From contig CAMAZH010000004.1 in assembly GCA_945863035.1 (NCBI GenBank), positions 1 through 64,000 of the forward strand: a DNA stretch of 64,000 bases. The letters run 5' to 3'. Numbering within the stretch: position 1 is the stretch's first letter; each line of letters begins with the position of its first letter. The translations under genes were made by a program, and so were the position numbers. Below are positions 34,743 through 43,989 of the stretch, in pieces. The DNA comes from Chitinophaga pinensis. GTDB lineage: Bacteria > Bacteroidota > Bacteroidia > Bacteroidales > GCA-2748055. The notes under the pieces are model-generated. The model searched no databases. It saw only the letters and a list, made by a program, of their open reading frames with translations, and had not been told where the DNA came from.

Positions 34743-36563
34743 ATGGATAAGTCTAGTCTCTACATCCAGAAGCTCATCGGTTTTTCTCTGGTTTTCCTCG
34801 CAGGAGCTTACCTCTCAAAATACATCGGCACATATTACCTGATTCCAGGATTGTTTTTCACCCTTGCTCTGCTTGTTTCACGAATCACCGGGGAAAAACC
34901 TGACTATCTTTTCGGACTTGAAAAATCGAATGATTTCCTCAACAAAAAAGCCGGGTTTTGGCTGCTCTTAAAGTGGGTTCTCATCTTTTTCGGTTTTCTT
35001 TACGATATGGTAGCATGGACCATCTATGGGGTTTACATCCTCTTTGGATTGGTTCTTGATCTCATTCTGCTTATAAAGACGATACTTTTCTGGCTTGTTC
35101 ATGCCTTCCTATGGTTCCTCAAACAATTTGTTCCGCCTTTGGTGTTCGTTTACAAAATGGCAATTTATTATCTGTTCCGCTGGAGCTGGTGGATATACAA
35201 GATCAGTTTCAACAATTTAAGGAAGAGCATTCATGTGAATTTTTATTTCATTTCTCTCTGGGGAGCCGTTTTGATGCTCTTTGTCGTTCTGCTTTTTTAT
35301 GGAGCAGGCATGCTCATGGGAATCCCGGAAATAGCTGTTGTTGGCGCTGTTTTTTCTATCCTGCCGCTAGTATGGAGCTATGGGGAGATTTCCTCCCTTC
35401 GAATGCGAAACGCCGATTCGGAAACTTATCCTCAGGCAAAACTATACTTTAAAAGCGGCTTCGATGCAGTTAGGGCTGTGCTTAATTATTTTATTGTGTT
35501 TCTGGTTCTTGCTCTTGTTGAAGTTGTGTTTAACCTTCTTGGATGGATTCCCCAGGTCGGATTCAGTTTCATGGGATTGGCCTTGAATATAAATACCTTG
35601 GCCTCATTGATCTTGCTCTTTGTTTTTGTGATTCTGCTCTTTGCCAAGCTGATCATGCCTTCCCATGTTGTTTACAATATGGGTTTCCGTCCTGACCTTG
35701 ACGGAAGTATCAGCTTTCTTGGAGTTATTGGCAGACGATTTCTCCGATACATCGTTTCCTTTGTGCCGACGAGCATATTTGGCGCTGTGGTAATTGTTAT
35801 TCCTGCCATAATCGTTTTCCTGGCTGTTGTAATTACCTTGAATGTAAAGGACTCAATCCTCGATTCCCGCTTGGATATTCTAAAACAGCGAATTAGCGTA
35901 ATGGAGGGATTGGAGAAATACCAAACCGGGAAGGACCTTGAAAGATTAAGATATTATAAAGCCTTTCCCAATACCATTAACTCCGGATTTGCCGGTATCA
36001 AATCCCTGAACCGAAGTGTTAAGAATCTCAACGAGAATATCCTCAGGGGAGAGGAGGCGGTTGAGAGTCTCACAATTGAGTTTTCCTCAGGAATTGATTC
36101 GCTAAATACCCGAATCGAGACTATTAATGCAAAACCCATGGCAGATAGTATTTCCCGTTCCGAACTGGTAAACCTCGAGCAAGTAAAGAAACTAAGATTG
36201 GAAACCTTCAGCACATGGAAAGATGACGCTGAGCTTACCCTTGGAAAGATGAAAATAGACCTTGCCGATAAAAAGGGTCTGATGCTCCAGCTTCCACTTG
36301 TTTTCCTCCTTTCAATTATTTGGGTTTCTTTTTTCGGGGGATTGGTCCTTGCATTCCTGATTTCTTATCTGGGTAATGTTTATTTTGAGCTCTACAATTT
36401 TAAGGAAGACAACAAACCTGTGTATTTTCTACAGGTGGCTTCGGAGCTGAATAAGCGCGATAGAAATCAACCCCTCTTGGGTTTCACTCTGATTGCTTTG
36501 TTTGCATTGGCTGCCGCTTATTTTTTCAGGATTCTTGGCGCGCTTGAAACCTGGCTTTTTTGA
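34743..36563 (+). CDS. Large polytopic membrane protein with a coiled-coil loop, function unknown
   Basis: I do not recognise this 606-residue protein. About 11 hydrophobic segments are visible, near residues 12-28, 30-47, 72-92, 94-127, 130-147, 168-187, 195-213, 245-267, 285-304, 340-366, then 515-542 and 577-598. Between 367 and 510 lies a hydrophilic helical region with regular Leu/Ile heptads (LDILKQRISVMEGLEKY; SLNRSVKNLNENIL), a likely coiled coil on one face of the membrane. The segment at 70-150 is very rich in Trp, Phe and Tyr. The GC content resembles its neighbours. It starts 27 bases after hldD, so it may be co-transcribed and act in the envelope, but I give no function. Confidence 0.75.
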   Translation: MDKSSLYIQKLIGFSLVFLAGAYLSKYIGTYYLIPGLFFTLALLVSRITGEKPDYLFGLEKSNDFLNKKAGFWLLLKWVLIFFGFLYDMVAWTIYGVYILFGLVLDLILLIKTILFWLVHAFLWFLKQFVPPLVFVYKMAIYYLFRWSWWIYKISFNNLRKSIHVNFYFISLWGAVLMLFVVLLFYGAGMLMGIPEIAVVGAVFSILPLVWSYGEISSLRMRNADSETYPQAKLYFKSGFDAVRAVLNYFIVFLVLALVEVVFNLLGWIPQVGFSFMGLALNINTLASLILLFVFVILLFAKLIMPSHVVYNMGFRPDLDGSISFLGVIGRRFLRYIVSFVPTSIFGAVVIVIPAIIVFLAVVITLNVKDSILDSRLDILKQRISVMEGLEKYQTGKDLERLRYYKAFPNTINSGFAGIKSLNRSVKNLNENILRGEEAVESLTIEFSSGIDSLNTRIETINAKPMADSISRSELVNLEQVKKLRLETFSTWKDDAELTLGKMKIDLADKKGLMLQLPLVFLLSIIWVSFFGGLVLAFLISYLGNVYFELYNFKEDNKPVYFLQVASELNKRDRNQPLLGFTLIALFALAAAYFFRILGALETWLF

Positions 36564-36584
36564 GGTTGAGGCTTAGAAAAGCGC

Positions 36585-36620
36585 ACGCCGTCACGCCGTC
36601 ACCCCGTCACCTCGTCACGC
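36585..36620. repeat. Octamer tandem repeat, locus 3
   Basis: Four and a half 8-base units (CGCCGTCA, CGCCGTCA, CCCCGTCA, CCTCGTCA), the same family as at 1-40 and 8371-8432. It lies just upstream of the promoter of the CNNM/CBS gene. Confidence 0.8.
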
Positions 36621-36652
36621 AATAAAGAAATCCGATTTTTGAGTACTTTTCT

Positions 36653-36660
36653 TATCTTTG
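36653..36660 (+). promoter_or_regulatory. -7 box of the CNNM/CBS gene
   Basis: TATCTTTG is a perfect TAnnTTTG box ending 23 bases before the ATG. No TTTG occurs at the usual 19-21 bases upstream; that region is close to the octamer repeat. Confidence 0.55.
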
Positions 36661-36683
36661 CATGAAATTCATCCCATAATCAA

Positions 36684-37727
36684 ATGGCTCTTCTTGTTTT
36701 TTATTTGCTTCTTGCACTGTTAGTTTCATTTCTATGCTCGGTTATGGAGGCCGTCTTGCTTTCGACCCCAATGTCGTTTATCAATGTTAAGGAAGCTGAA
36801 GGACATAAATCCGCTATACTTCTCAAAAAGATAAAGGGAAACCTTGACAAGCCCCTTTCTGCAATTCTTTCGCTCAACACCATTGCCCATACTATTGGCG
36901 CTGCCGGAGTTGGTGCGCAGGCCGTTAAGGTTTTCGGTGATGCCTACATCGGGCTGGTCTCAGCTGTGCTTACCATACTTATTCTGGTGCTATCCGAGAT
37001 AATTCCAAAAACAATCGGCACTACCTACTATCGGGACCTGGCATTGGTTGCCGGCAGGATTATTAATGTAATGATTATTATTGCATATCCCCTTGTTATT
37101 GTTTCTGAGTTTATTACCCGGTCTTTTTCCAAATCGGAAAACGATCAGACCGTGAGTCGCGAGGAAGTTTCCGCCATGGCAAACATCGGTACCAAAGAGG
37201 GCGTTTTTGAGGAAAAAGAAAACAAAATCATCCAGAACCTGATCCGCCTGAGGAATGTTAACATCGACAGTATAATGACACCCCGGGTTGTGGTTTCACT
37301 TGCTGAGGAAAACATGAGCCTTGAGGAATTCCTCAAAAACAAGTCGTTCATGCACTACTCCAGAATTCCCGTTTATTCTGAAAACCGCGACAACATAACC
37401 GGATACATTTTCAGGCAACTGGTATTCGAGAAGCTGGCCGAGGATGAAACAGACATTTTACTGAAGGACATCCGCAGAAACATCGTTGTGGTGCATTCGC
37501 ACCAGCCCGTGCTGAGCGTATGGGAACAACTTCTCGACCGTAAGGAACATATTGCCCTGGTAGTTGACGAATATGGAGGAATGGATGGAATTGTTACCAT
37601 GGAGGATATCATCGAATCCCTTCTGGGCCTCGAGATTGTTGATGAAAAAGACCATGTTCGCGATATGCAGCAATTTGCCCGCGAGCGATGGAACGAGCGA
37701 AAGGCCAAATACAATATTCTGGAATAA
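36684..37727 (+). CDS. CNNM (DUF21) / CBS-pair membrane protein
   Basis: A 347-residue protein of the CorC/HlyC-CNNM family, often mislabelled hemolysin. Residues 1-130 hold the CNNM/DUF21 membrane domain with about three or four helices and the motif SLNTIAHTIGAAGVG. Residues about 180-310 form a CBS pair (IMTPRVVVSLAEE; VVDEYGGMDGIVTMEDIIE), which in relatives binds Mg-ATP and gates Mg2+ or Na+ transport. The C-terminal CorC_HlyC domain of the longer family members is absent. The stop codon abuts that of the convergent T9SS plug gene with no gap. Probable role: magnesium or cobalt efflux. Confidence 0.85.
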   Translation: MALLVFYLLLALLVSFLCSVMEAVLLSTPMSFINVKEAEGHKSAILLKKIKGNLDKPLSAILSLNTIAHTIGAAGVGAQAVKVFGDAYIGLVSAVLTILILVLSEIIPKTIGTTYYRDLALVAGRIINVMIIIAYPLVIVSEFITRSFSKSENDQTVSREEVSAMANIGTKEGVFEEKENKIIQNLIRLRNVNIDSIMTPRVVVSLAEENMSLEEFLKNKSFMHYSRIPVYSENRDNITGYIFRQLVFEKLAEDETDILLKDIRRNIVVVHSHQPVLSVWEQLLDRKEHIALVVDEYGGMDGIVTMEDIIESLLGLEIVDEKDHVRDMQQFARERWNERKAKYNILE

Positions 37728-39026
37728 TCAGTTTTTCTTCACCGAATTGGCAATCTGGTACCCGATAAGCCTGTCGAATCGTGAACTGCTCCCCCTGTGA
37801 TACACAAGAATCAGATAATCGTTTTCGGTCTCATAATAATTCCCTTCAGCAACCGAGGCGTCGCCACCCGACTTCCCGTTTTTAAGAAATTCGTAACGGT
37901 AATTGTAATATCCCTGTTTTAACAACAGGTTAAGCTCGTATGACCGGCTTTCGGAGTTGTAGCTCATTCGGTTTTGATCGGAGTATTCCGATCCGGTTAG
38001 GGCCCCCATGACGTAAAAGTCCCCGTCGTCGGCCGGGTTAACAAAGGGAAGCGAGAATTTTACATAGACATAATCGGCGTCGGTATCATCATTCTGCTCC
38101 TCCTGTATCTCCACAAAATACTTTCCGTTCAGGTCGTCTTCAAAGAAATAGCGGGAGTTTGCTTTGAGCTGATCCGGAAAAAGGGTGACATTGAAATGCC
38201 CGTTGGCGTATTCGATGCTTTTTATATACGGACTCTGGTATCTCATACTTTTAATGTCGAACCAGCGATATTCGTTCCCCGCCGGAAAAATGTTCTCCAT
38301 CTGATAGTTGTATTCCAAAACCCCACTTTTATCATACAGAGGCTTCAGGTTTAAAATGGACTGATCCCACCGGCCATTTTGCAGCACAGCTACCTTTATA
38401 TCGCTGTAGGGATTTTCGATATCGTAGGAGCCTGTCTCTATATTGAAGTTGACTTCGTGACTTGTGTTTCGGTACATCGAAAGAACCGGCCGGCCAACAG
38501 CCGCGCTCACATTCACAAGCGCGTCGGAAACCAGGAACCTGCGCGTAAAGGCAATCTTCTCCTCGTCCATATCTTCAAAAACCATAAGGACGTAATTCCC
38601 TGATACCAGAAAACGGAAATCATCATTTGGCAATTTGAGTTTGTAATGAACATAGCTGAAATATGTATTAAACGAAAGCGCGTAGTCGGTAATCTGTTCG
38701 GGGAGAAATCCTTCCAGATAGTCTCCCTCATTAATGTTGGATGGTGTCCAGTCAAAATTGCAATGAACGATCTTGTAATAGTAATTGGCGATGTCGTCCG
38801 AGATATCATCAAAACCCAACTCAAGGCTTAACTCGCTGTTTAGGTCGATAATCGGATAGCTGAGTTTCCAGCCATCCCTGTAGAGTTGTATGGAGTGTAT
38901 ACTTTCTTTGTAAACGGCATCGGTTAAAACCAAGTCGTTATTTGGATTAATTCCAAAAACCTCTGAAAAAGAAAAGAAAGTGGCAATAAAAATGAAAAGT
39001 AAAATTATCTTGCGAACTGTTTTCAT
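37728..39026 (-). CDS. Type IX secretion system plug protein (DUF5103)
   Basis: A 432-residue exported protein of the DUF5103 family, known as the plug that closes the periplasmic side of the SprA/Sov translocon. It has a signal peptide (about 1-25, MKTVRKIILLFIFIATFFSF). The family's N-terminal beta-sandwich is visible in the segments IHSIQLYRDGWKLSYPII, ANYYYKIVHCNFDWTPS and YALSFNTYFSYVHYKL, followed by a second immunoglobulin-like part with NRMSYNSESRSYELNLLLKQGYYNYRYE near the C-terminus. It implies that the organism exports proteins by the T9SS, though no other T9SS core gene is in the window. Confidence 0.85.
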   Translation of the reverse strand: MKTVRKIILLFIFIATFFSFSEVFGINPNNDLVLTDAVYKESIHSIQLYRDGWKLSYPIIDLNSELSLELGFDDISDDIANYYYKIVHCNFDWTPSNINEGDYLEGFLPEQITDYALSFNTYFSYVHYKLKLPNDDFRFLVSGNYVLMVFEDMDEEKIAFTRRFLVSDALVNVSAAVGRPVLSMYRNTSHEVNFNIETGSYDIENPYSDIKVAVLQNGRWDQSILNLKPLYDKSGVLEYNYQMENIFPAGNEYRWFDIKSMRYQSPYIKSIEYANGHFNVTLFPDQLKANSRYFFEDDLNGKYFVEIQEEQNDDTDADYVYVKFSLPFVNPADDGDFYVMGALTGSEYSDQNRMSYNSESRSYELNLLLKQGYYNYRYEFLKNGKSGGDASVAEGNYYETENDYLILVYHRGSSSRFDRLIGYQIANSVKKN

Positions 39027-39222
39027 AAAGGTTGTTATTTGTAAAACAAACGATAAAAGGCAAGCTGTGGGCCGCGATGAGTTCTTTGTTCAAAGTGTTA
39101 TGCCAAAGCGGAACTCATTTGCCTTATCTTGGGATTAATATTAATAAATCTTCTTTTGCCTTCATTCAAAGAAAGTGCCAAAGTATTTATTTATATATTT
39201 TTATAGATATCTTACTTAACAG

Positions 39223-39252
39223 ATTGTGAATTCTCAAATTTAGCTATTTTTG
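39223..39252 (+). promoter_or_regulatory. Promoter of the nqr operon
   Basis: ATTG (39223-39226), an 18-base spacer and TATTTTTG (39245-39252) fit the Bacteroidota promoter with a slightly short spacer. Transcription would start near 39258, leaving a leader of about 27 bases. The divergent gap 39027-39284 is otherwise AT-rich and holds nothing I recognise. Confidence 0.65.
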
Positions 39253-39284
39253 TGCATTAAATTATTACCAAAAAAAATTATCAA

Positions 39285-40637
39285 ATGTCCGAAATTATCA
39301 AGATCAAACGAGGTCTGGATATTAAACTTCAGGGTAAAGCTGATAAGACAGTATCACAGGATGCCATCTCAGGATTGTATGCTATCAAGCCCACCGATTT
39401 TATCGGTCTGACTCCGAAACTCATTGTTAACGAAGGCGATCTTGTTAAAGCAGGAACGCCACTGTTTTTCGATAAGAACCGTCCCGAGGTGAAATTCGTT
39501 TCGCCGGTTTCAGGGAAAGTTGTCGAAGTGAGCAGGGGGGAGAGGCGCAAGATACTTGCAGTTATCATTGAATCAGATGGAAAGAATGATTTTCTGAAAT
39601 TTGCAACTGCCTCCCCGGCTGATTTATCCCGCGAAAAAATAACAGAAGCACTTTTGGAGAGTGGAATGTGGCCTATGATAATTCAGCGGCCCTATGGGGT
39701 TATTGCCGATCCCACCAAGAAGCCGAAAGCAGTATTTATTTCAGGCTTCGATACAGCCCCTCTGGCACCGGATTTGAACTTTCTGATGAAGGATTCCGAG
39801 AAGGCGTTTCAAACGGGTATCAATGCTCTGAAGAAATTAACGGAGGGTAAAGTTCATCTGAGCTTGCCTGCGAATTCCGAGGTTTGCCCCGCTTTTGCAA
39901 AAGCGGTCAACATCGAAGTTCATTATTTCAGCGGCCCTCATCCGGCAGGTAATGTTGGCATACAGATTCATCATATCGATCCCTTAAACAAAGCTGAGGA
40001 AGTTTGGGTGGTGAGCCCGCAAAATGTGGCAGCAATAGGCAAGCTCTTTCTCGAAGGCGTTTTTGACAATTCGGTTACCATTGCACTTACCGGTTCAGAG
40101 GTCCTGAAGCCTTCTTACTATAAGGTGGTCCGTGGAACTTCCGTGCTGGGATTGTTCAAAGACAACCTGACCGGAAAAGAACTGCGGTATATCAGTGGCG
40201 ACGTTCTCTCAGGTACCCGGATAAGCAAAGATGGCTTTTTGGGTTTTTATGATAACCAGATAAGCGTCATCCCGGAAGGGAATTATTACGATTTCCTCGG
40301 TTGGGCGCTTCCCGGACTTGACAAATACAGCACTTCGCGTTCGTTCTTCTCCTGGCTTACTCCCTCTAAAAAATATGCTCTCGATACCAACCTTAAAGGC
40401 GGGGAAAGAGCTTTTGTGATGACAGGGGAATACGAAAAAGTTTTGCCCATGGACATCTACCCTGTGATGCTTATCAAAGCAATTCTTGCTGAAGATATTG
40501 ATAAAATGGAGCAGCTGGGCATCTATGAGGTGGTTGAAGAGGATATGGCACTATGCGAGTTTGTGTGTACATCCAAAACGGAAGTGCAGTCAATACTGCG
40601 CAAAGGGCTTGATCTCATGAAAAAGGAAATGGAATAA
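39285..40637 (+). CDS. nqrA: Na+-translocating NADH:quinone reductase subunit A
   Basis: NqrA is the cytoplasmic-side subunit of the Na+-pumping NADH:quinone oxidoreductase, which oxidises NADH, reduces quinone and exports Na+. The 450-residue protein starts IKIKRGLDIKLQGKAD and has the Rnf/Nqr-type barrel-sandwich segment with KAGTPLFFDK and VSPVSGKVVEV. Later blocks such as HPAGNVGIQIHHIDP match NqrA. It is first of six nqr genes in the standard order, with a 115-base gap before nqrB. Confidence 0.95.
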   Translation: MSEIIKIKRGLDIKLQGKADKTVSQDAISGLYAIKPTDFIGLTPKLIVNEGDLVKAGTPLFFDKNRPEVKFVSPVSGKVVEVSRGERRKILAVIIESDGKNDFLKFATASPADLSREKITEALLESGMWPMIIQRPYGVIADPTKKPKAVFISGFDTAPLAPDLNFLMKDSEKAFQTGINALKKLTEGKVHLSLPANSEVCPAFAKAVNIEVHYFSGPHPAGNVGIQIHHIDPLNKAEEVWVVSPQNVAAIGKLFLEGVFDNSVTIALTGSEVLKPSYYKVVRGTSVLGLFKDNLTGKELRYISGDVLSGTRISKDGFLGFYDNQISVIPEGNYYDFLGWALPGLDKYSTSRSFFSWLTPSKKYALDTNLKGGERAFVMTGEYEKVLPMDIYPVMLIKAILAEDIDKMEQLGIYEVVEEDMALCEFVCTSKTEVQSILRKGLDLMKKEME

Positions 40638-40752
40638 CGATTCAAGGACTTATACAATATTATGAATTCTGTATGCCATCCGACAAAAATAATGTAAGCA
40701 ATATTTCGATTCATAGAAGTTCTGCAATCGCGCTAAAATAAATTTTTATATA

Positions 40753-41937
40753 ATGAAAGCATTACGCAATTATTTAAATAAGATTAAGCCTAATTTTGAG
40801 AAGGGAGGAAAGTACCAGAAGCTGCAATCTACCTTTGATGCATTCGAGTCTTTTCTTTTTGTTCCCAACAAGGTGACCAGTTCCGGCACTCATATCCGCG
40901 ACGCAATGGATATGAAACGGACCATGACCGTTGTGGTACTTGCAATGATTCCTGCACTGCTGTTCGGAATTTGGAATACCGGTTATCATCATTTTCTCTC
41001 CGTCGGTGTTGATGCCGGTTTTTGGGAAATAGTATGGTTTGGCTTCCTCAAAGTGCTCCCCATAATTGTCGTTTCATATGTTACCGGTCTGGGGATCGAG
41101 TTCGTCTTCGCCCAAATTCGCGGACACGAGGTTAATGAAGGATTCCTGGTTTCGGGGATGCTGATACCTCTCGTTATGCCTGCCGATGTTCCCTTATGGA
41201 CAGTGGCCGTAGCAACTGCTTTTGCGGTAATTATCGGAAAAGAGGTTTTTGGCGGAACCGGGATGAATATTATGAATCCGGCCCTTACCGCTCGTGCATT
41301 CCTGTTTTTTGCCTATCCCTCCAAAATGTCGGGTGACCTGGTTTGGACCGCAGGCCTTCAGGGCGGCGAGGGTGTTGTGGATGGTTTCTCAGGATCTACA
41401 ATTCTTGGGCAGGCTGCAGCAAACCATACGGAATTCACCAATGGCCTTGCCGGGCACTCGTATTCAACCTGGGATATGTTTCTTGGGACAATTCCCGGAT
41501 CCATTGGCGAAACCTCGACCCTTGCTATACTTCTTGGCGCGATTGTGCTCATTTATACAGGTGTTGGAAGCTGGAAAATTATTGCCTCCGTTTTTGCCGG
41601 GGGAGCACTTATGGGACTCCTCTTAAACATTTTTGCGGTAAACAACTATATGGCCTTACCTTTCTGGGAACATCTTATTCTTGGGGGATTTGCTTTCGGT
41701 GCGGTTTACATGGCTACTGACCCCGTTACAGCATCACAAACAGCCCGTGGGAAATGGATCTATGGATTCCTTATCGGATTTCTGGCAATCTTGATTCGGG
41801 TATTAAACCCCGCTTATCCTGAAGGAATGATGATGGCAATTTTATTTATGAACGTTTTTGCCCCGCTGATCGATCACTATGTGGTTGAGTCGAATATTAA
41901 ACGCAGGTTAAAAAGAGTTAAAGTTCATGCACAATAG
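40753..41937 (+). CDS. nqrB: Na+-translocating NADH:quinone reductase subunit B
   Basis: A polytopic 394-residue subunit that forms the sodium channel core and carries a covalent FMN. About ten membrane segments are visible. The flavinylation motif reads DGFSGSTIL (210-218), with T216 as the probable FMN attachment site; the family usually has SGAT, here SGST. The loop GGTGMNIMNPALTARAFLFF is typical of NqrB/RnfD. The ApbE transferase that attaches the FMN is encoded at the end of the operon. Confidence 0.95.
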   Translation: MKALRNYLNKIKPNFEKGGKYQKLQSTFDAFESFLFVPNKVTSSGTHIRDAMDMKRTMTVVVLAMIPALLFGIWNTGYHHFLSVGVDAGFWEIVWFGFLKVLPIIVVSYVTGLGIEFVFAQIRGHEVNEGFLVSGMLIPLVMPADVPLWTVAVATAFAVIIGKEVFGGTGMNIMNPALTARAFLFFAYPSKMSGDLVWTAGLQGGEGVVDGFSGSTILGQAAANHTEFTNGLAGHSYSTWDMFLGTIPGSIGETSTLAILLGAIVLIYTGVGSWKIIASVFAGGALMGLLLNIFAVNNYMALPFWEHLILGGFAFGAVYMATDPVTASQTARGKWIYGFLIGFLAILIRVLNPAYPEGMMMAILFMNVFAPLIDHYVVESNIKRRLKRVKVHAQ

Positions 41938-41945
41938 ATTTTACT

Positions 41946-42683
41946 ATGAAAAATTTTAGCAATACATACATATTTATTTTCTCGTCAATAATGGTGATTC
42001 TGGTTGCTGCTGTACTTTCGTTTGTGTCTGAAGCATTGCGACCCATTCAGCAGCTGAATGTTGAAATAGAGAAAAAGCAGGATATTCTCCGCTCCGTTGG
42101 TAAAGCACTGGATTTTGCCAGCGTACCGGATAAAAACGCATATATTCTTGATGAATACAGCAAGTACATAAAAAGCAGCGTTGTTGTTAACTCCAAGGGC
42201 GAAACGTTGGAAGGTAGAGATGCTTTCGAAATCGTGAAAAAGCTGAAGGAAGAAATGGGAAAACCATTGGAACAGCGTGGTCTTCCGATTTTTGTTTATG
42301 AAGACGAGAGCCAGGTGAAACGATTTGTGATACCCGTCAGAGGCAAAGGTCTTTGGGGCCCCATCTGGGGTTATGTTTCCCTGAACGATGATTTTAACAC
42401 CATTTCGGGCGCCATCTTTGACCACAAGTCCGAGACTCCTGGCTTGGGTGCCGAGATTCGTGAGGATTGGTTTCAGAAAGAATTCTTAAACAAGAAGATT
42501 TTTAATGAAGCCGGAGAACTTGTCTCTGTTGAGGTGGTTAAAGGCGGTACCAGCGACGACAATGCCTATGGGGTGGATGCCATTTCCGGAGGCACAATTA
42601 CCAGCAAGGGGCTTGAAGACATGCTCCTCGACTGTCTCTTGCCTTATGAAAGTTACTTCGAATCAAACATGAAAAAAGATTGA
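41946..42683 (+). CDS. nqrC: Na+-translocating NADH:quinone reductase subunit C
   Basis: A 245-residue subunit with one N-terminal membrane helix (about 5-27) and a periplasmic FMN-binding domain. The flavinylation motif near the C-terminus reads DAISGGTITS (211-220), where T217 is the likely FMN-carrying residue. The usual motif is SGAT, so Ala is replaced by Gly here. LWGPIWGYVSLNDD and ETPGLGAEI are standard NqrC/RnfG blocks. It lies 8 bases after nqrB and 1 base before nqrD. Confidence 0.94.
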   Translation: MKNFSNTYIFIFSSIMVILVAAVLSFVSEALRPIQQLNVEIEKKQDILRSVGKALDFASVPDKNAYILDEYSKYIKSSVVVNSKGETLEGRDAFEIVKKLKEEMGKPLEQRGLPIFVYEDESQVKRFVIPVRGKGLWGPIWGYVSLNDDFNTISGAIFDHKSETPGLGAEIREDWFQKEFLNKKIFNEAGELVSVEVVKGGTSDDNAYGVDAISGGTITSKGLEDMLLDCLLPYESYFESNMKKD

Positions 42684-42684
42684 T

Positions 42685-43329
42685 ATGAGCGAAAAAGAAT
42701 CTCTGTTCTCGACGAAAAATTTAAAACTTCTCAGAGACCCGCTTAACGCGGATAATCCAATTACGGTCCAGGTGTTGGGAATTTGCTCTGCACTTGCGGT
42801 AACCGTAAAAATGGAGCCTTCGGTAGTTATGGCAATTTCCGTAATGGTTGTTACCGGCTTTTCCAACCTGGTTATCTCAATGCTCCGTAATACCATTCCC
42901 CCCCGAATAAGAATTATTGTGCAACTAGTGGTGATTGCCATGTTGGTAATTCTCGTTGACCAGATACTTCAGGCTTATGCCTATGATGTAAGCAAGCAGT
43001 TATCGGTATTTGTCGGACTGATTATTACCAATTGTATCGTAATGGGTCGACTGGAGGCTTTTGCAATGGCAAACAAACCCTGGCCTGCTTTTCTCGACGG
43101 GATAGGCAACGGTGCAGGTTACGGGGCTATCCTCGTTATCGTTTCCTTTTTCAGGGAAGTTCTGGGCTCTGGCACTGTTTGGGGCTATAAAGTAATACCG
43201 AAGTTTGTTTACGATGCGGGTTATATGGATAATGGACTTGTCATTCTGCCCCCAATGGCTCTGATTGTTGTTGGAATTATTATCTGGGTGCAGAGGAGCA
43301 AAAACAAGAACCTGATTGATAAAAGCTAA
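42685..43329 (+). CDS. nqrD: Na+-translocating NADH:quinone reductase subunit D
   Basis: A 214-residue membrane subunit with about six helices. It pairs with NqrE to hold a [2Fe-2S] centre within the membrane. The conserved cysteine is in VGLIITNCIVMGRLEAFAM, and GNGAGYGAILV and FREVLGSGTVWG are family blocks. It lies between nqrC and nqrE with gaps of 1 and 15 bases. Confidence 0.94.
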   Translation: MSEKESLFSTKNLKLLRDPLNADNPITVQVLGICSALAVTVKMEPSVVMAISVMVVTGFSNLVISMLRNTIPPRIRIIVQLVVIAMLVILVDQILQAYAYDVSKQLSVFVGLIITNCIVMGRLEAFAMANKPWPAFLDGIGNGAGYGAILVIVSFFREVLGSGTVWGYKVIPKFVYDAGYMDNGLVILPPMALIVVGIIIWVQRSKNKNLIDKS

Positions 43330-43344
43330 AAAAACGATATTGAA

Positions 43345-43962
43345 ATGGAAAATCTGGTAAATATATTTGTAAAGGGGATCTTCATCGAAAATATGATTTT
43401 TGCATATTTTCTTGGAATGTGCTCCTACCTTGCTGTTTCTAAAACGGTTAAGACATCCACAGGGCTTGGGATTGCTGTAATTTTTGTGCTTGGCATAACT
43501 GTTCCTATTAATTACCTTCTGGAATCCTACGTTCTGAAGGAGGGTGCCCTTGCATGGCTTAGCCCGCAACTTGCCGATGTGAATTTGAGCTTTCTCAGTT
43601 TCATCATGTTTATTGCCGTTATCGCCTCCATGGTTCAACTCGTTGAGATGGTAATCGAGAAGTTCAGCCCTTCTCTGTATTCCTCCCTTGGAATTTTTCT
43701 GCCCCTTATTGCCGTTAACTGCGCAATTCTTGGAGGTTCTTTGTTTATGCAGGAAAGAGAATACGCCAGCATCGCGGAAGCCACTTCCTTCGGATTAGGA
43801 TCAGGCGTGGGTTGGTTCCTCGCAATTGTCGGCATCGCTGCAATTCGCGAAAAAATTACATACTCAAATGTTCCTGCCCCTCTCAGGGGATTGGGCATTA
43901 CATTTATTACAACGGGCTTGATGGCTATTGCTTTTATGTCGTTTATGGGCATCAAATTATAA
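43345..43962 (+). CDS. nqrE: Na+-translocating NADH:quinone reductase subunit E
   Basis: A 205-residue polytopic subunit, homologous to NqrD in inverted topology. The iron-binding cysteines are in [12 protein letters not shown] and [23 protein letters not shown] at the N-terminus and [19 protein letters not shown] at the C-terminus are diagnostic. It is the fifth gene of the operon. Confidence 0.95.
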   Translation: MENLVNIFVKGIFIENMIFAYFLGMCSYLAVSKTVKTSTGLGIAVIFVLGITVPINYLLESYVLKEGALAWLSPQLADVNLSFLSFIMFIAVIASMVQLVEMVIEKFSPSLYSSLGIFLPLIAVNCAILGGSLFMQEREYASIAEATSFGLGSGVGWFLAIVGIAAIREKITYSNVPAPLRGLGITFITTGLMAIAFMSFMGIKL

Positions 43963-43989
43963 GTTTTACTGAAGAATAAAATAGATACG

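Noticed and set aside
36684-37727. Hemolysin
   Set aside because: The common database label comes from the old HlyC name; domains are CNNM plus CBS, which fits ion transport.
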